Of a stretch of DNA of 64,000 nt, positions 8,362 to 17,564 are shown piece after piece (positions within the stretch are counted from its first letter, which is position 1; each line of letters starts with the position of its first letter). Location: contig DAQK01000029.1 in NCBI GenBank assembly GCA_002502855.1, positions 104,999-168,998 on the forward strand, in the 5' to 3' direction. Source of the DNA: Methanobacterium sp. UBA279. GTDB taxonomy: Archaea > Methanobacteriota > Methanobacteria > Methanobacteriales > Methanobacteriaceae. The notes under the pieces were generated by a model that ran no database searches, was not told where the DNA came from, and worked only from the letters and a program-made list of their open reading frames with translations. Made by a program: the position numbers and the translations under genes.

Positions 8362-9732
8362 ATCTCTGTAACTGCAAAAAAAGCTTATAAACCATTAAGA
8401 CACATAGAAGTTCAGCATAAAATAAATGAAAAGAAATGCGAGGAATGTGTAGAGAGACCCTGCTTAATTTCCTGTCCAGTGGACGCCCTGCACGAGACTC
8501 CAGATGGTAAGATAAAAATAGATGAAAAATGTGTCGGATGTGTACTTTGTAGAGAAGCATGCCCTTATGATGCTATAAGGATTAGAACCACTTTATCTGA
8601 ACCTATAAGAGAACCTGTACCTATTATAAACCCGAAATTATGTTTAAACTGTGGAGCATGCGTGTCCGCGTGTAGAACCGGTGCGATTCAACTGGTATCC
8701 TCAGGCGGAGAAGAGGTTCATAGTGAAATCGACGAGGAAAAATGTATAAGATGCGGATACTGTGCCCGGGTATGCCCTGCAGAGGCTATAAAATACGGAG
8801 AAATTTTGCCCAGGTCTGTTGTTGGAGGAAAAGCACTTGTAGTGGATCAAAACACGTGTATCGGGTGTATGACTTGCACCAGAGTCTGCCCATCCAAAGC
8901 AGCTATAAATGTGGGTGAAGTAAGTAAATTACCATACATCGATCCTGCTTACTGTGCAAGATGTGAGGAATGTATGAATGTATGTCCATCGTCTTCCATT
9001 AAATATTTACCAAGAGATGTGGCCTATAAAAAGTTCGGTAAAATAAAAACAGCAGAGATAGTGTCAGAACTTCTTGAAAAAGAGTCTGAAAAACTCGCAG
9101 GTGAAGTTGCTAAGGTAAACAGTATCCTTAATGGAATCGCTACTGATATCAGTCTGAGCCATGATGAAGATCAATTTGAAATTGATGTAACAGATTTACT
9201 AAAGGATGAAATAAACAAAATCATCGATACAGACTTCGAAATCGAGGATATGGAGGAAATAATCCAAAAAATAACTCCAAAAAGAGAGATAACAGTGTCA
9301 GATGAGAAATGTATAGGTTGCAACGTCTGCGTCGAGGAATGCCCGGTCAACTGCATTGAAATGGAGACTCCCTCTCCAGTACGTATCAGTGGAGAATGCG
9401 TATACTGTGGAAAATGCGTTGAAATGTGTCCTGTTGAGGCTATATCACTCAAAGAAGAATTATTTGAAGTAATAAATGGCAGAATACTGTTTATAAGAAG
9501 GAGCATCCGGGAACCCCGAACTGGACTGGTGGTTCCTGATATTGCCCTCTGTCAGGCATGTGGTGTTTGTGTAAATAAATGTCCAGTGAATGCTTTAAGA
9601 CTTGAAAATGATGAAATAGTGGTAGACTCCGATAAATGTATACTATGTGGTGCATGTGAGATTATATGTCCTTTAAATGCCATTAAACTGGAATTAAACC
9701 AGGATTACAACAAAAATGAAGATTTAAAATAA
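8362..9732 (+). CDS. ehaQ: Polyferredoxin EhaQ, 10 [4Fe-4S] motifs, apparent non-canonical start
   Basis: Ten four-cysteine ferredoxin motifs are visible, matching the 10[4Fe-4S] polyferredoxin known for eha operons. Six come first, then a helical cysteine-free insert of roughly 100 residues, then four more. The first motif (CEEC..C...CP) lies upstream of the first possible GTG at 8479, so the gene must start earlier. No ATG, GTG or TTG occurs in frame between the upstream stop (8326-8328) and that motif. The best candidate is ATC at 8362, eight nt after a GGAG site (8350-8353). A point error in the sequence or frameshifting from EhaP are the alternatives. Role: electron transfer from the Eha hydrogenase. 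Confidence 0.85.
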   Translation: MSVTAKKAYKPLRHIEVQHKINEKKCEECVERPCLISCPVDALHETPDGKIKIDEKCVGCVLCREACPYDAIRIRTTLSEPIREPVPIINPKLCLNCGACVSACRTGAIQLVSSGGEEVHSEIDEEKCIRCGYCARVCPAEAIKYGEILPRSVVGGKALVVDQNTCIGCMTCTRVCPSKAAINVGEVSKLPYIDPAYCARCEECMNVCPSSSIKYLPRDVAYKKFGKIKTAEIVSELLEKESEKLAGEVAKVNSILNGIATDISLSHDEDQFEIDVTDLLKDEINKIIDTDFEIEDMEEIIQKITPKREITVSDEKCIGCNVCVEECPVNCIEMETPSPVRISGECVYCGKCVEMCPVEAISLKEELFEVINGRILFIRRSIREPRTGLVVPDIALCQACGVCVNKCPVNALRLENDEIVVDSDKCILCGACEIICPLNAIKLELNQDYNKNEDLK

Positions 9733-9867
9733 TTGAAGATTCTATTTGTGGATTCGTTGATTCCTAAAGATGATGGATTAAGATTAAACAATCATATTTT
9801 TTACAGTGACATACTGAAGATGTGACCATTATGAGTATCACAAAATCTATTTAAAAGAGTTGTTTGG
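9733..9867 (+). other. Spacer with a 30-codon TTG frame, probably not a gene
   Basis: Directly after the ehaQ stop a frame runs from TTG 9733 to TGA at 9825. It has no ribosome site and no recognised similarity. A TATA-like CTATTTAAAA at about 9847-9856 precedes the kinase gene, but it lies too close to that start to be a convincing promoter. The rest of the spacer shows nothing definite. Confidence 0.3.
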
Positions 9868-10842
9868 ATGAATGGATTGGATGTGGTAGGTTTTGGGGCT
9901 TTAAATGTTGACCAGCTTTACATGGTAAATAAAATAGCCCATGAAGATGAGGAAAGCCATATAATTGGTTTTAAGAAGTCATGTGGTGGTTCTGCTTCAA
10001 ACACCATCGTTGGTCTATCTAGATTAGGCCTTAAAACTGGTTTCATCGGTAAGATATCAAAGGATCATGAAGGCAAACTCTTACTGGGAACTTTGCAAAA
10101 AGAAGGTGTTGATACCAATGGATTGATAGTTACAGATGAAGGAAAAAGCGGGAAAGTCGTGGGATTCGTGGATAAGAAAGGTCAAAGAGCCCTATATGTA
10201 GATCCGGGTGTTAATGACCTGATAAAAATCCATGAAATCAATAAGGATTACTTATTAGATTTAAAGGTTCTTCATCTTTCATCCTTCGTTGGCAGCTCTA
10301 TTGAAGCTCAGAAAAGTCTTTTAAACCAGATTCCAAAAGATTTGATCGTCAGTCTGGATCCAGGGAGGATTTACGCCGAGAGAGGTATTGATTACCTTAA
10401 TATCATTTTAAAGCATACCAACATCATCCTCTTAAACCAAAAAGAATTAAAACATTTAACAAAAAAAGAAGAATCAGAAAATTTAACCGAAAAGAAATAC
10501 AAGACATTAGAGGAAATAAAGAATAAAAGATTGGAGGAGCAAACCAAAGTTCTACTTGACCGGGTGGACATTGTGGTGGTTAAACTTGGAGATAAGGGAT
10601 GTTACGTTTCAGATGGCAGGGAAAGCCATTACATAAAATCATTTAAAACAAAATGTGTTGATACCACCGGTGCTGGTGATGCTTTTAACGCCGGATTCCT
10701 GTACGGATTTATTAAAGGTAGGAATTTAGAAGAATCCTGTAAAATCGGAAATTTAGTGGCAACATGCTGTATCGGGGGATTTGGTGCGTTAGCAGGACTT
10801 CCAGATATTTCAGATTTGGAGGTACGGTTAAATTCTCTTTAA
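9868..10842 (+). CDS. PfkB/ribokinase-family carbohydrate or nucleoside kinase
   Basis: A 324-residue PfkB-family kinase. The first signature (CGGSASNTIVGLSRLG, about residues 36-51) and the second (DTTGAGDAFNAGF, about residues 265-277, with the catalytic Asp) are both intact. The substrate cannot be told from the sequence; archaeal relatives act on ribose, fructose phosphates or nucleosides. It lies between two polyferredoxin genes on the same strand, so it may be co-transcribed with eha, but no link to hydrogenase function is evident. A Lys/Glu-rich insert near residues 194-225 is unusual. Confidence 0.85.
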   Translation: MNGLDVVGFGALNVDQLYMVNKIAHEDEESHIIGFKKSCGGSASNTIVGLSRLGLKTGFIGKISKDHEGKLLLGTLQKEGVDTNGLIVTDEGKSGKVVGFVDKKGQRALYVDPGVNDLIKIHEINKDYLLDLKVLHLSSFVGSSIEAQKSLLNQIPKDLIVSLDPGRIYAERGIDYLNIILKHTNIILLNQKELKHLTKKEESENLTEKKYKTLEEIKNKRLEEQTKVLLDRVDIVVVKLGDKGCYVSDGRESHYIKSFKTKCVDTTGAGDAFNAGFLYGFIKGRNLEESCKIGNLVATCCIGGFGALAGLPDISDLEVRLNSL

Positions 10843-10877
10843 TACAGAAATTTGTAGGGTCATGATACAAATAAGGT

Positions 10878-11645
10878 GTGATTATGGAAATAAAGTTCAA
10901 AGAGAAAAAAGATTCCCTGGAACAGTGTGTTATTGGGAAATCAATGGATTTAGAGGACAATATAGAAGATTTTAAACCTCAAATTGGGAAATGTGCCGTT
11001 GAGAGGGAATTTATAACTATTTCTCCAGAATGTGTTAGATGTAATCTATGTGTTGAAGAATGCCCGGTTGAAGCCATAACCAAGACAAGACCAAAGAGAC
11101 CGGCTAAAATACTTGATAACTGTGTAAAATGCGAAATATGCGCCCAAACATGCCCCGTGGGATGTATAAATATGGTGGAAAGCACCGCTACAGTAGATGA
11201 AGATGTTGAATATCATCTTAAGGACTTGAAAATACCCCACAGAATCCTGAGGATGAAAAACATAGAATTAGATAAGGATAAGTGTAAACCCTGCGGGATA
11301 TGCGAACAATTCTGTCCTACCGGTGCTATAACTGAAGAAGAAGATGAAGTAGAAATAGACCGGGATTTATGTGTGGGTTGTGGTGCTTGTGTTAATGTCT
11401 GTCCTAGAAAAGCCATAGTTCTGGAGCGGGAATTAGGTCCGGTTATTAAAACGAAGGAGCTCCTGGTGGATCAGGAAGCTTGTGTACAGTGCCAGGTTTG
11501 CGAGGAAAACTGTCCTGTGGAAGCTATTAAGCTTGAAGACGATGAAGTTGTGCTTTTTGAAGATAAATGTATATTGTGCGATGTCTGCTCTACAAAATGT
11601 CCGGTAGGGGCATTGAAACTGGAGAGTGTAGCCGATGAAAGTTAA
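10878..11645 (+). CDS. Third polyferredoxin, 6 [4Fe-4S] motifs
   Basis: A 255-residue protein with six ferredoxin-type CxxCxxCxxxC motifs in three pairs (about residues 52-95, 132-175 and 200-245), the pairs being separated by short acidic linkers. It resembles MvhB-type and eha-associated polyferredoxins. With EhaP and EhaQ the locus encodes 22 [4Fe-4S] motifs. The 3' end overlaps the following CBS gene by 11 nt, so the two are likely co-expressed. Its partner is unknown; electron transfer from Eha to formylmethanofuran dehydrogenase is a reasonable guess. Confidence 0.88.
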   Translation: MIMEIKFKEKKDSLEQCVIGKSMDLEDNIEDFKPQIGKCAVEREFITISPECVRCNLCVEECPVEAITKTRPKRPAKILDNCVKCEICAQTCPVGCINMVESTATVDEDVEYHLKDLKIPHRILRMKNIELDKDKCKPCGICEQFCPTGAITEEEDEVEIDRDLCVGCGACVNVCPRKAIVLERELGPVIKTKELLVDQEACVQCQVCEENCPVEAIKLEDDEVVLFEDKCILCDVCSTKCPVGALKLESVADES

Positions 11646-12270
11646 AGAAATAATGGACAAAGAATTTGTAGTTGTCTCTGGGGATCAAACCGTTGAAGAG
11701 GTTTCCATAATTATGGAAAACCGCAAAAGATTGGTCACCCCTGTAGTGGATGAGAATAAGCGGCTTATAGGATGGATAACCTCCCTTGACGTGACAAAAG
11801 GACTAAGAGAGGGTAATAATAAAGTTTCACAGATCATGCATTTTAAAGATGACATCGTTCATGTTCATGAAAATGATCCTGCCCGATTGGCAGTTTTAGA
11901 AGCGTCACGCCACAAAGTAGTTAGCATACCCGTATTGAATGATGACGATGTGGTATTAGGAGTGATTCGAACCTTTGATATCGTAGAAACACTCTCAAAA
12001 CTTTATGAAATCAAGGTCTACAAGATCTTTGAGGCCATGGAGCAGGAGCTTAAGGGGATAACCTGGGATGAGCTAATGGAGGCCTCAGCTATTGTTACCC
12101 GGAGGACTACCGGTGAAAGAATTACCCCTGAAGAATATGAGCAGAGAATAAAAGACTCCACATTTGGAGAGGCCATATGGGCAACTGGTGGGCTTGAGAA
12201 GTTCTTTGTAGGCTTAATAGCCATTGGGGAGTTAGTAATTGCCAGGAAAGTTGCCCGGGCAAGAGAATAG
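11635..12270 (+). CDS. CBS-domain protein with C-terminal extension
   Basis: This 211-residue protein has two N-terminal CBS domains (about residues 1-55 and 65-120), which usually bind adenosyl ligands such as AMP or ATP and act as sensors. A C-terminal region of about 85 residues follows, predicted mostly helical with a hydrophobic patch near residues 185-202. It was called IMPDH-related in older annotations of such proteins, but there is no dehydrogenase domain. It overlaps the polyferredoxin gene, which suggests energy-state control of that electron-transfer module; this is inference. Confidence 0.8.
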   Translation: MKVKEIMDKEFVVVSGDQTVEEVSIIMENRKRLVTPVVDENKRLIGWITSLDVTKGLREGNNKVSQIMHFKDDIVHVHENDPARLAVLEASRHKVVSIPVLNDDDVVLGVIRTFDIVETLSKLYEIKVYKIFEAMEQELKGITWDELMEASAIVTRRTTGERITPEEYEQRIKDSTFGEAIWATGGLEKFFVGLIAIGELVIARKVARARE

Positions 12271-12430
12271 ATTAAATCCGGCTGTCTGTAAATAGACTTA
12301 AACCAGCTGTTCATTTAATTTTGGGTCGTGGCAGATTCGTAGATTATAAAAATGTGTAGAGATACACCTTCAGTTGATTTAAAGCTTGAGGTGAATTCCC
12401 GATCAGATATGAATGGGGAGGATGTAATTT

Positions 12431-13456
12431 TTGGAGAGAAGATTCTTTGTTTCTGATTGCGAAGGGCCTATATCTATAAATGACAATGCATTTGAGTTAT
12501 CAGGTAATTTTATAGAAGACGGGGAAAAATTCTTTGAAATAATCAGTAAATATGACGATATTTTAGTCGATGAGGTAAAAAGACCGGGTTACAATGCAGG
12601 TACTACATTAAAATTGATTTTACCATTTTTAAAGGCGTATGGTGCAAATAATAGGAACATAAAGGAATTTAACCAGGAGAACATCCTTTTAGTGCCTGGT
12701 GCCAGGGATACTCTCCAGTTTGTATTCTGTACAATGCCCTCATTCATCATCAGCACCAGCTACCAGCAGTATATCCAAGCTTTATGCGATTTAACAGGGT
12801 TTCCCTATGAAAATACTTATTCTACCCAGTTAAACCTGGCAAAGTATCCTTTAACGGCTTTAGAAAGAGATAAACTGATAGAGCTCAGGGAAAAAATAAT
12901 AGACAACCCTGAATTTGAAAATGTGGACAATATATTCACAAAAATCATTCCTTACATGAAAATCGGTGGGATGATTGAAGATGTGGAAACCATCGGTGGA
13001 GATGGAAAAAAAGATGCTATAATTGATATCATAAATAGATTCCAATTTAAAGCAGGGGATTTAATGTATGTCGGCGACAGTATAACCGATGTGCAGGCTT
13101 TAGAATTTGCACATGAAGAAGGAGGGCTGGCAGTTTCCTTTAACGGCAATGAATATGCAGTCAAAGAATCTGAGATCGTTATAATGGCTGATAACACTCT
13201 GCTAATTTCTATCCTGGCTGACCTGTTTAATAAATCAGGTAAAGAAGGAGTTTTGGAATTTGTATCCGCGTTTTGCGATGATCCTCAAGCTGCACTTTAC
13301 GATTATCCTGTGGATCCTCAGCTGGCTCTTAAATTTCCTTCCATGTCCAATTCAAAGGTGGGAATTGTAGAGGACAGTGATCTTGAAGAACTCGAAAGAG
13401 AGAGTCTTAAATACCGGAAAAGTGTTAGAGGAGAAGCAGTAGGGGGATTGGGTTAA
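12431..13456 (+). CDS. HAD-superfamily-like archaeal protein, eha-associated (EhaR-like)
   Basis: A 341-residue protein resembling archaeal HAD hydrolases: motif I-like [11 protein letters not shown] (residues 5-15, Asp9; the usual DxD is replaced by DxE), and motif IV-like [14 protein letters not shown] near residue 215. The start is TTG at 12431, supported by GGGGAGGAT 8-14 nt upstream. It lies 2 nt before the formyltransferase paralogue. I recall eha-associated proteins of this family named EhaR, but I cannot verify the letter, so no symbol is given. Phosphatase activity is possible but unproven. Confidence 0.7.
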   Translation: MERRFFVSDCEGPISINDNAFELSGNFIEDGEKFFEIISKYDDILVDEVKRPGYNAGTTLKLILPFLKAYGANNRNIKEFNQENILLVPGARDTLQFVFCTMPSFIISTSYQQYIQALCDLTGFPYENTYSTQLNLAKYPLTALERDKLIELREKIIDNPEFENVDNIFTKIIPYMKIGGMIEDVETIGGDGKKDAIIDIINRFQFKAGDLMYVGDSITDVQALEFAHEEGGLAVSFNGNEYAVKESEIVIMADNTLLISILADLFNKSGKEGVLEFVSAFCDDPQAALYDYPVDPQLALKFPSMSNSKVGIVEDSDLEELERESLKYRKSVRGEAVGGLG

Positions 13457-13458
13457 CG

Positions 13459-14358
13459 ATGCTTGCCAGTTTAATAGAAAAAATGGTGGAAGATACTTAT
13501 TCGGAAGCTTTTGCTGGTATCTGTTCCCGGGTTATGGTCACTGCAGATGATGACGAAATAATCACCAGAACAGCCTTCGATGCCACATCAACCCCTGGAA
13601 CGGTTATTGGAAGAGTGGAAGGAGGTATAGAATCCTGGTTAGAGGAAGATGAAACTCCGGACGGACGTAAAGGTGCTGTATTACAGTTTTGGTATGATAA
13701 AGAAGATATTGAAAAATTTGAGGTGGAATTATCCTACCGCATCCGACAGGACATACTGGTAAAACCCTTTACCAGGGTATTTGATGCTTCAATCAATCCC
13801 AAGGGAAAGATAGATACTATGAAGAACGTGGGACATTGTGGCGACGGATATGAATGGAAGGAACATCTATACGGACGAGACATGATAGTGGTGCCCATTG
13901 CAATACCCGATTTCATGATAGAACGTGAATTAGGTTATACTCAGGGGATTATGGGGGCTAACTTCTGGTATATGTGCCGAACTAAGCAGGCGGTGATGGA
14001 AGCGGGTAGAAAAGCCCTGGAAGCCATAGAAGAAGTGGAAGGAGTTATAACACCCTTCGATATATGCTCTGCAGCATCCAAACCAGAGACCAATTATCCA
14101 TGGATAGGACCCACCACCAACCATCCATACTGTCCATCACTCAAAGCTGTGCTTGATAAACAGTCGTTGGTCCCGGAAGGTGTAGAATACATCCCTGAAA
14201 TTGTGATAAACGGTTTAAATCGTGCTGTTGTGAAAGAAGCCATGAGAGTTGGAATTAAGGCAGTTTTAAGGGTTAAAGATGTTTTAAAAGTTTCTGCAGG
14301 GAATTATAGTGGTACATTAGGGGATTATAAGATTTATCTAAGAGAATTATTTGAATGA
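13459..14358 (+). CDS. ftr: Formylmethanofuran:tetrahydromethanopterin formyltransferase paralogue (Ftr family)
   Basis: A 299-residue protein of the Ftr family at full family length (about 297). It retains recognisable Ftr stretches such as ETPDGRKG (about residues 64-71), [15 protein letters not shown] and, at the C-terminus, [16 protein letters not shown] and [11 protein letters not shown]. Ftr moves the formyl group from formylmethanofuran to H4MPT, the second step of methanogenesis. A second Ftr gene near eha is known in Methanothermobacter (FtrII); whether this one is the main or the second enzyme cannot be told from one window. It lies 2 nt after the HAD-like gene. Confidence 0.85.
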   Translation: MLASLIEKMVEDTYSEAFAGICSRVMVTADDDEIITRTAFDATSTPGTVIGRVEGGIESWLEEDETPDGRKGAVLQFWYDKEDIEKFEVELSYRIRQDILVKPFTRVFDASINPKGKIDTMKNVGHCGDGYEWKEHLYGRDMIVVPIAIPDFMIERELGYTQGIMGANFWYMCRTKQAVMEAGRKALEAIEEVEGVITPFDICSAASKPETNYPWIGPTTNHPYCPSLKAVLDKQSLVPEGVEYIPEIVINGLNRAVVKEAMRVGIKAVLRVKDVLKVSAGNYSGTLGDYKIYLRELFE

Positions 14359-14374
14359 GACATAAGATTTGTTT

Positions 14375-14404
14375 ATGAGATACCTAAGAGATTTGTTTGA
14401 ATAG
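14375..14404 (+). pseudogene. Possible remnant of a duplicated ftr 3' end
   Basis: Just after the ftr stop a short frame ends in YLRDLFE-stop, nearly repeating the ftr C-terminus YLRELFE-stop. It looks like a tandem duplication of the last codons or the tail of a lost ftr copy. It is too short to be sure. Confidence 0.35.
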
Positions 14405-14435
14405 GCGCCTGGAGTGGTAGCTTTCGAATCTCAAA

Positions 14436-14461
14436 TTATTTTTAATACTCAATATTTTTTT
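14436..14461 (+). terminator. Oligo-T terminator after ftr
   Basis: T5 (14439-14443) and T7 (14455-14461) runs lie about 80-100 nt after ftr. Archaeal RNA polymerase commonly terminates at such oligo-T tracts. This would end the eha-ftr transcription unit. Confidence 0.5.
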
Positions 14462-14476
14462 CATCCAATTTCTTAG

Positions 14477-14516
14477 TAACCAGTCTAATAGAAATATAAC
14501 CAGTCTAATAGAAATA
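14477..14516. repeat. Exact 20-bp tandem duplication
   Basis: The 20-mer TAACCAGTCTAATAGAAATA occurs twice head to tail in the spacer between ftr and the next gene. It is probably replication slippage; no function is apparent. Confidence 0.9.
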
Positions 14517-14585
14517 ACTTAATAAAATAAAAAGAATAAATTATTTTCCATCTCCAGCTTATAAATCATTTTAATTGGTGCTTAA

Positions 14586-15011
14586 ATGAAAATTGATCGA
14601 ATGGTGTCCTATATCTTAATTGTGGTAATAGTTGTGGCCTTGGCTTCCGTGATATACATAATAATTAGCCCCTCATCAGGTGAGAAGTTCACGGAATTCT
14701 ATATCTTAGGGCCGGATGGAAAGGCCGGTAATTACCCCACAAATTTAACCGTTGGTGAAAACGGTACAGTAACTGTGGGCATAGTAAACCATGAAGGAAC
14801 TTCGGTCAGTTACGAGCTGGTAATGCGGTCTAATAATGTTATTTTCAAAAATAAAACATATAAGTTAAAAAATAAAGAAAAAAAAGAGATACCACTTACA
14901 TTTCAGCTTAATCAATCTGGAACCAGACAGAATTTAGAATTTCTACTGTATAAATTACCTAATACTCAACAGCCCTATAGATCCCTTAATTTACTTATTA
15001 ACGTGAATTAA
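14586..15011 (+). CDS. Membrane-anchored protein, DUF1616-like extracellular domain
   Basis: A 141-residue protein with one N-terminal membrane segment (about residues 9-29) and an extracellular beta-rich domain with several NxS/T sites. It resembles the C-terminal, Ig-like part of methanogen DUF1616 proteins, which are often encoded at polysaccharide loci. It stands at the head of the glycan cluster. Function unknown. Confidence 0.6.
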   Translation: MKIDRMVSYILIVVIVVALASVIYIIISPSSGEKFTEFYILGPDGKAGNYPTNLTVGENGTVTVGIVNHEGTSVSYELVMRSNNVIFKNKTYKLKNKEKKEIPLTFQLNQSGTRQNLEFLLYKLPNTQQPYRSLNLLINVN

Positions 15012-15069
15012 AATTAGAAAAATAGTTTCATATAAGAAGAAATAACCAAAGGATTAAAGGAAGTCTGAA

Positions 15070-16008
15070 ATGAAGGACCAAAAGATAGTGGTAACCGGTG
15101 GTCTAGGTTTCATCGGATCTAATCTGGTTGAAGAACTGATAAAAGACAACGAAGTTCTAGTAATCGATGATCTATCCAGTGGAAAACTGGAAAACATCAA
15201 ACATCTAAATAAACAGGGCTTAAATTTAATAAAAGGCAGTGTCACTGAATTAGATCTTAAAAACATCTTCGAAGATGTGGATTATGTTTTCCATGAGGCA
15301 GCTTTAATCAGCGTCCCAGAAAGCATTTGGGACCCGTTAACATATAATGAAGCGAATGTTAACGGCACCTTAAAAGTTTTAATAGCTGCAAAAGATACCA
15401 GTGTTAAAAAAGTGGCTTTCGCCTCTTCAGCGGCGGTTTACGGAGATAATGAATCCTTACCTCTCAGAGAAGATGCTCCTCTTCAACCACTATCCCCCTA
15501 CGCAGTCAACAAAGCCACTGGTGAAATGTACTGCCAGGTTTTCACCGAGAACTACGGTCTGTCCACGGTTTCCCTTCGCTATTTCAATGTATTCGGGCCT
15601 CGACAAGACCCTAACTCTGCCTATGCCGCGGTGATTCCCAACTTCATAAATGCTATTCTAAGAGGTGAGAAGCCGGTGATCTACGGGGATGGAGAGCAGA
15701 GTCGGGATTTCATCCCGGTTAAACAGGTGGTTAAAGCCAATATCCAGGCCTGCCAGTCCAATGAAAATGGGGTTTTCAACATCGCCCTGGGAAAAAACAC
15801 CACCATAAACCAATTATGGGATATGATAAAGGAATTTATGAAAATAGATGTTGAACCAGTCTATATGGAACCCCGACCAGGAGATGTAAGGCACTCCCTG
15901 GCAGATGTTTCCCGGGCAAAATCCTTTGGGTTCAAACCTAAACCAGATTTTAAAGATGAGCTAGGTGAAACCGTAGAATGGTTTACCAGCAAATTTAAAC
16001 AGAGTTAG
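15070..16008 (+). CDS. NAD-dependent sugar epimerase (UDP-glucose 4-epimerase-like, SDR)
   Basis: A 312-residue extended SDR. The Rossmann motif GGLGFIGSN is at residues 10-18 and the catalytic YxxxK is at YAVNK (about residues 144-148), preceded by a Ser/Ala-rich stretch. It is closest to GalE/WbpP-type UDP-hexose or UDP-HexNAc 4-epimerases, probably supplying a nucleotide sugar to the glycosyltransferases downstream. Exact substrate unknown. Confidence 0.85.
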   Translation: MKDQKIVVTGGLGFIGSNLVEELIKDNEVLVIDDLSSGKLENIKHLNKQGLNLIKGSVTELDLKNIFEDVDYVFHEAALISVPESIWDPLTYNEANVNGTLKVLIAAKDTSVKKVAFASSAAVYGDNESLPLREDAPLQPLSPYAVNKATGEMYCQVFTENYGLSTVSLRYFNVFGPRQDPNSAYAAVIPNFINAILRGEKPVIYGDGEQSRDFIPVKQVVKANIQACQSNENGVFNIALGKNTTINQLWDMIKEFMKIDVEPVYMEPRPGDVRHSLADVSRAKSFGFKPKPDFKDELGETVEWFTSKFKQS

Positions 16009-16078
16009 AGCTTTTAAAATCAAATTACTTTAAGTATCTTTAAAAAAATTCCTTTTTTAATACTATCAGGTAAAAATC

Positions 16079-17512
16079 ATGAGCGATGCACGTAAAATAG
16101 CTAAAAATACCACCGTTCTCTACATAGCACAGATAATTACCTACGTCTTAGGTTTCTTCATCACAGTTTATACGGTCAGATATTTATCTGTAGATAGTTA
16201 CGGAATCTTATCCACAGCTTTAGCGTTGACTGGGATATATGTGGTCTTTGGTGACCTGGGACTCAGCACGTTAACCGTCAGGGAAGTGGCCCGGGATGAA
16301 TCGTTAACCCATAAGTACGTGGGCAATACCACCATTATGAAACTGTTTTTAAGCCTATTCACATTCTTACTCACTGTATTAACCGTTTATATTCTCGGTT
16401 ACAATGATATTACAATTATCGTAACCTATATTTTAACAGCCGCCTTTATTTTTAATGCCTTCTCCAGTATATTTTATTCAATCTTCCAATCCTACCAGAA
16501 AATGGAGTATCAATCGGTTGCAACCATATTAAACAGTGTAGTGATGCTTATAGGTACTTTACTTGTCATTTATCTCGGTTTAGACGTGATTGCCTTTGCC
16601 TTTGTCTACCTGGTTGCTAATGCCATAAATTTCATTTACATACTGGTTACCTATGCCTGGAAATTTTACCTTCCTAACATAGAAATGGATTTAGAGTTCT
16701 GGAAATCTACCATAAAGGAAGCACTGCCCCTTTCCATCACCAGCTTATTTGCTGTGCTGGTATTCAGGATAGACTCGGTAATGCTCTCCGTAATGAGTGG
16801 TATGGAGGCAGTAGGATTCTACAGCGCAGCATACAGGCTTATGGAAGCCCTTATATTTTTCCCACAGGTGTATACCACCGCAATATTTCCTGTATTCTCC
16901 AAACTTTATGTTTCCTCCATAAATCCCCTGAAAGGAGCCTATATAAAATCATTTAAATATTTAACCATTCTCAGTTTACCGATAGCAGTGGGGATCACTC
17001 TACTTGCTGAACCGATAATTCTACTGTTATTCAAGCCCGAGTATATACCCTCCATTTTAGCACTTCAAATCGTGGTATGGGTTCTTCCCTTCATATTCGT
17101 TAATTATATACAGGGTTCTTTACTTACAGCCATGAACAGACAAGTAACTTATCTTAAAATCACTGCCGCATCTCTGGTGTTGAATGTTGGAATGAATCTA
17201 GTACTCATACCCCTGTACAGTTATTTAGGGGCGGCATTTGTAACTGTGATTACCGAAATCTTTTCGGTGGCTTTAGGCTTTTATGTGCTATCCAAATTGT
17301 TAGCCAAGGTAAAAGTACATGAAATCATCTTTAAACCAGCGATAGCTTGTTTGGTAATGGCTCTATTCATTTTACTGGTTCAAACGAATCTGTTTCTGGA
17401 AATAGCCATCTCGGCAGTCATCTACTTCGTGGTTTTAATTGCCCTGAAGGGTTTTACACCAGAGGATTACGATTTATTCCGGCAGATACTGAATATTAAA
17501 AAGGATAACTAA
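16079..17512 (+). CDS. Polysaccharide flippase, Wzx/RfbX-like
   Basis: A 477-residue polytopic protein with about 12-14 membrane segments, typical of the MOP/MATE-type polysaccharide export family (Wzx). Such proteins flip lipid-linked oligosaccharides across the cytoplasmic membrane. Its place between an epimerase and several glycosyltransferases supports a role in surface-glycan assembly. An ATG at 16079 opens the frame. Convergent with the next gene. Confidence 0.88.
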   Translation: MSDARKIAKNTTVLYIAQIITYVLGFFITVYTVRYLSVDSYGILSTALALTGIYVVFGDLGLSTLTVREVARDESLTHKYVGNTTIMKLFLSLFTFLLTVLTVYILGYNDITIIVTYILTAAFIFNAFSSIFYSIFQSYQKMEYQSVATILNSVVMLIGTLLVIYLGLDVIAFAFVYLVANAINFIYILVTYAWKFYLPNIEMDLEFWKSTIKEALPLSITSLFAVLVFRIDSVMLSVMSGMEAVGFYSAAYRLMEALIFFPQVYTTAIFPVFSKLYVSSINPLKGAYIKSFKYLTILSLPIAVGITLLAEPIILLLFKPEYIPSILALQIVVWVLPFIFVNYIQGSLLTAMNRQVTYLKITAASLVLNVGMNLVLIPLYSYLGAAFVTVITEIFSVALGFYVLSKLLAKVKVHEIIFKPAIACLVMALFILLVQTNLFLEIAISAVIYFVVLIALKGFTPEDYDLFRQILNIKKDN

Positions 17513-17564
17513 GGATTTATCCAAAAAGAGTAGGGGATTCAATCTTATATTTGACTTTAAGAAT

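Noticed and set aside
12431..13456. HAD-like protein annotated as phosphoserine phosphatase
   Set aside because: The DxD motif is changed to DxE and the overall sequence differs; only the superfamily can be supported.
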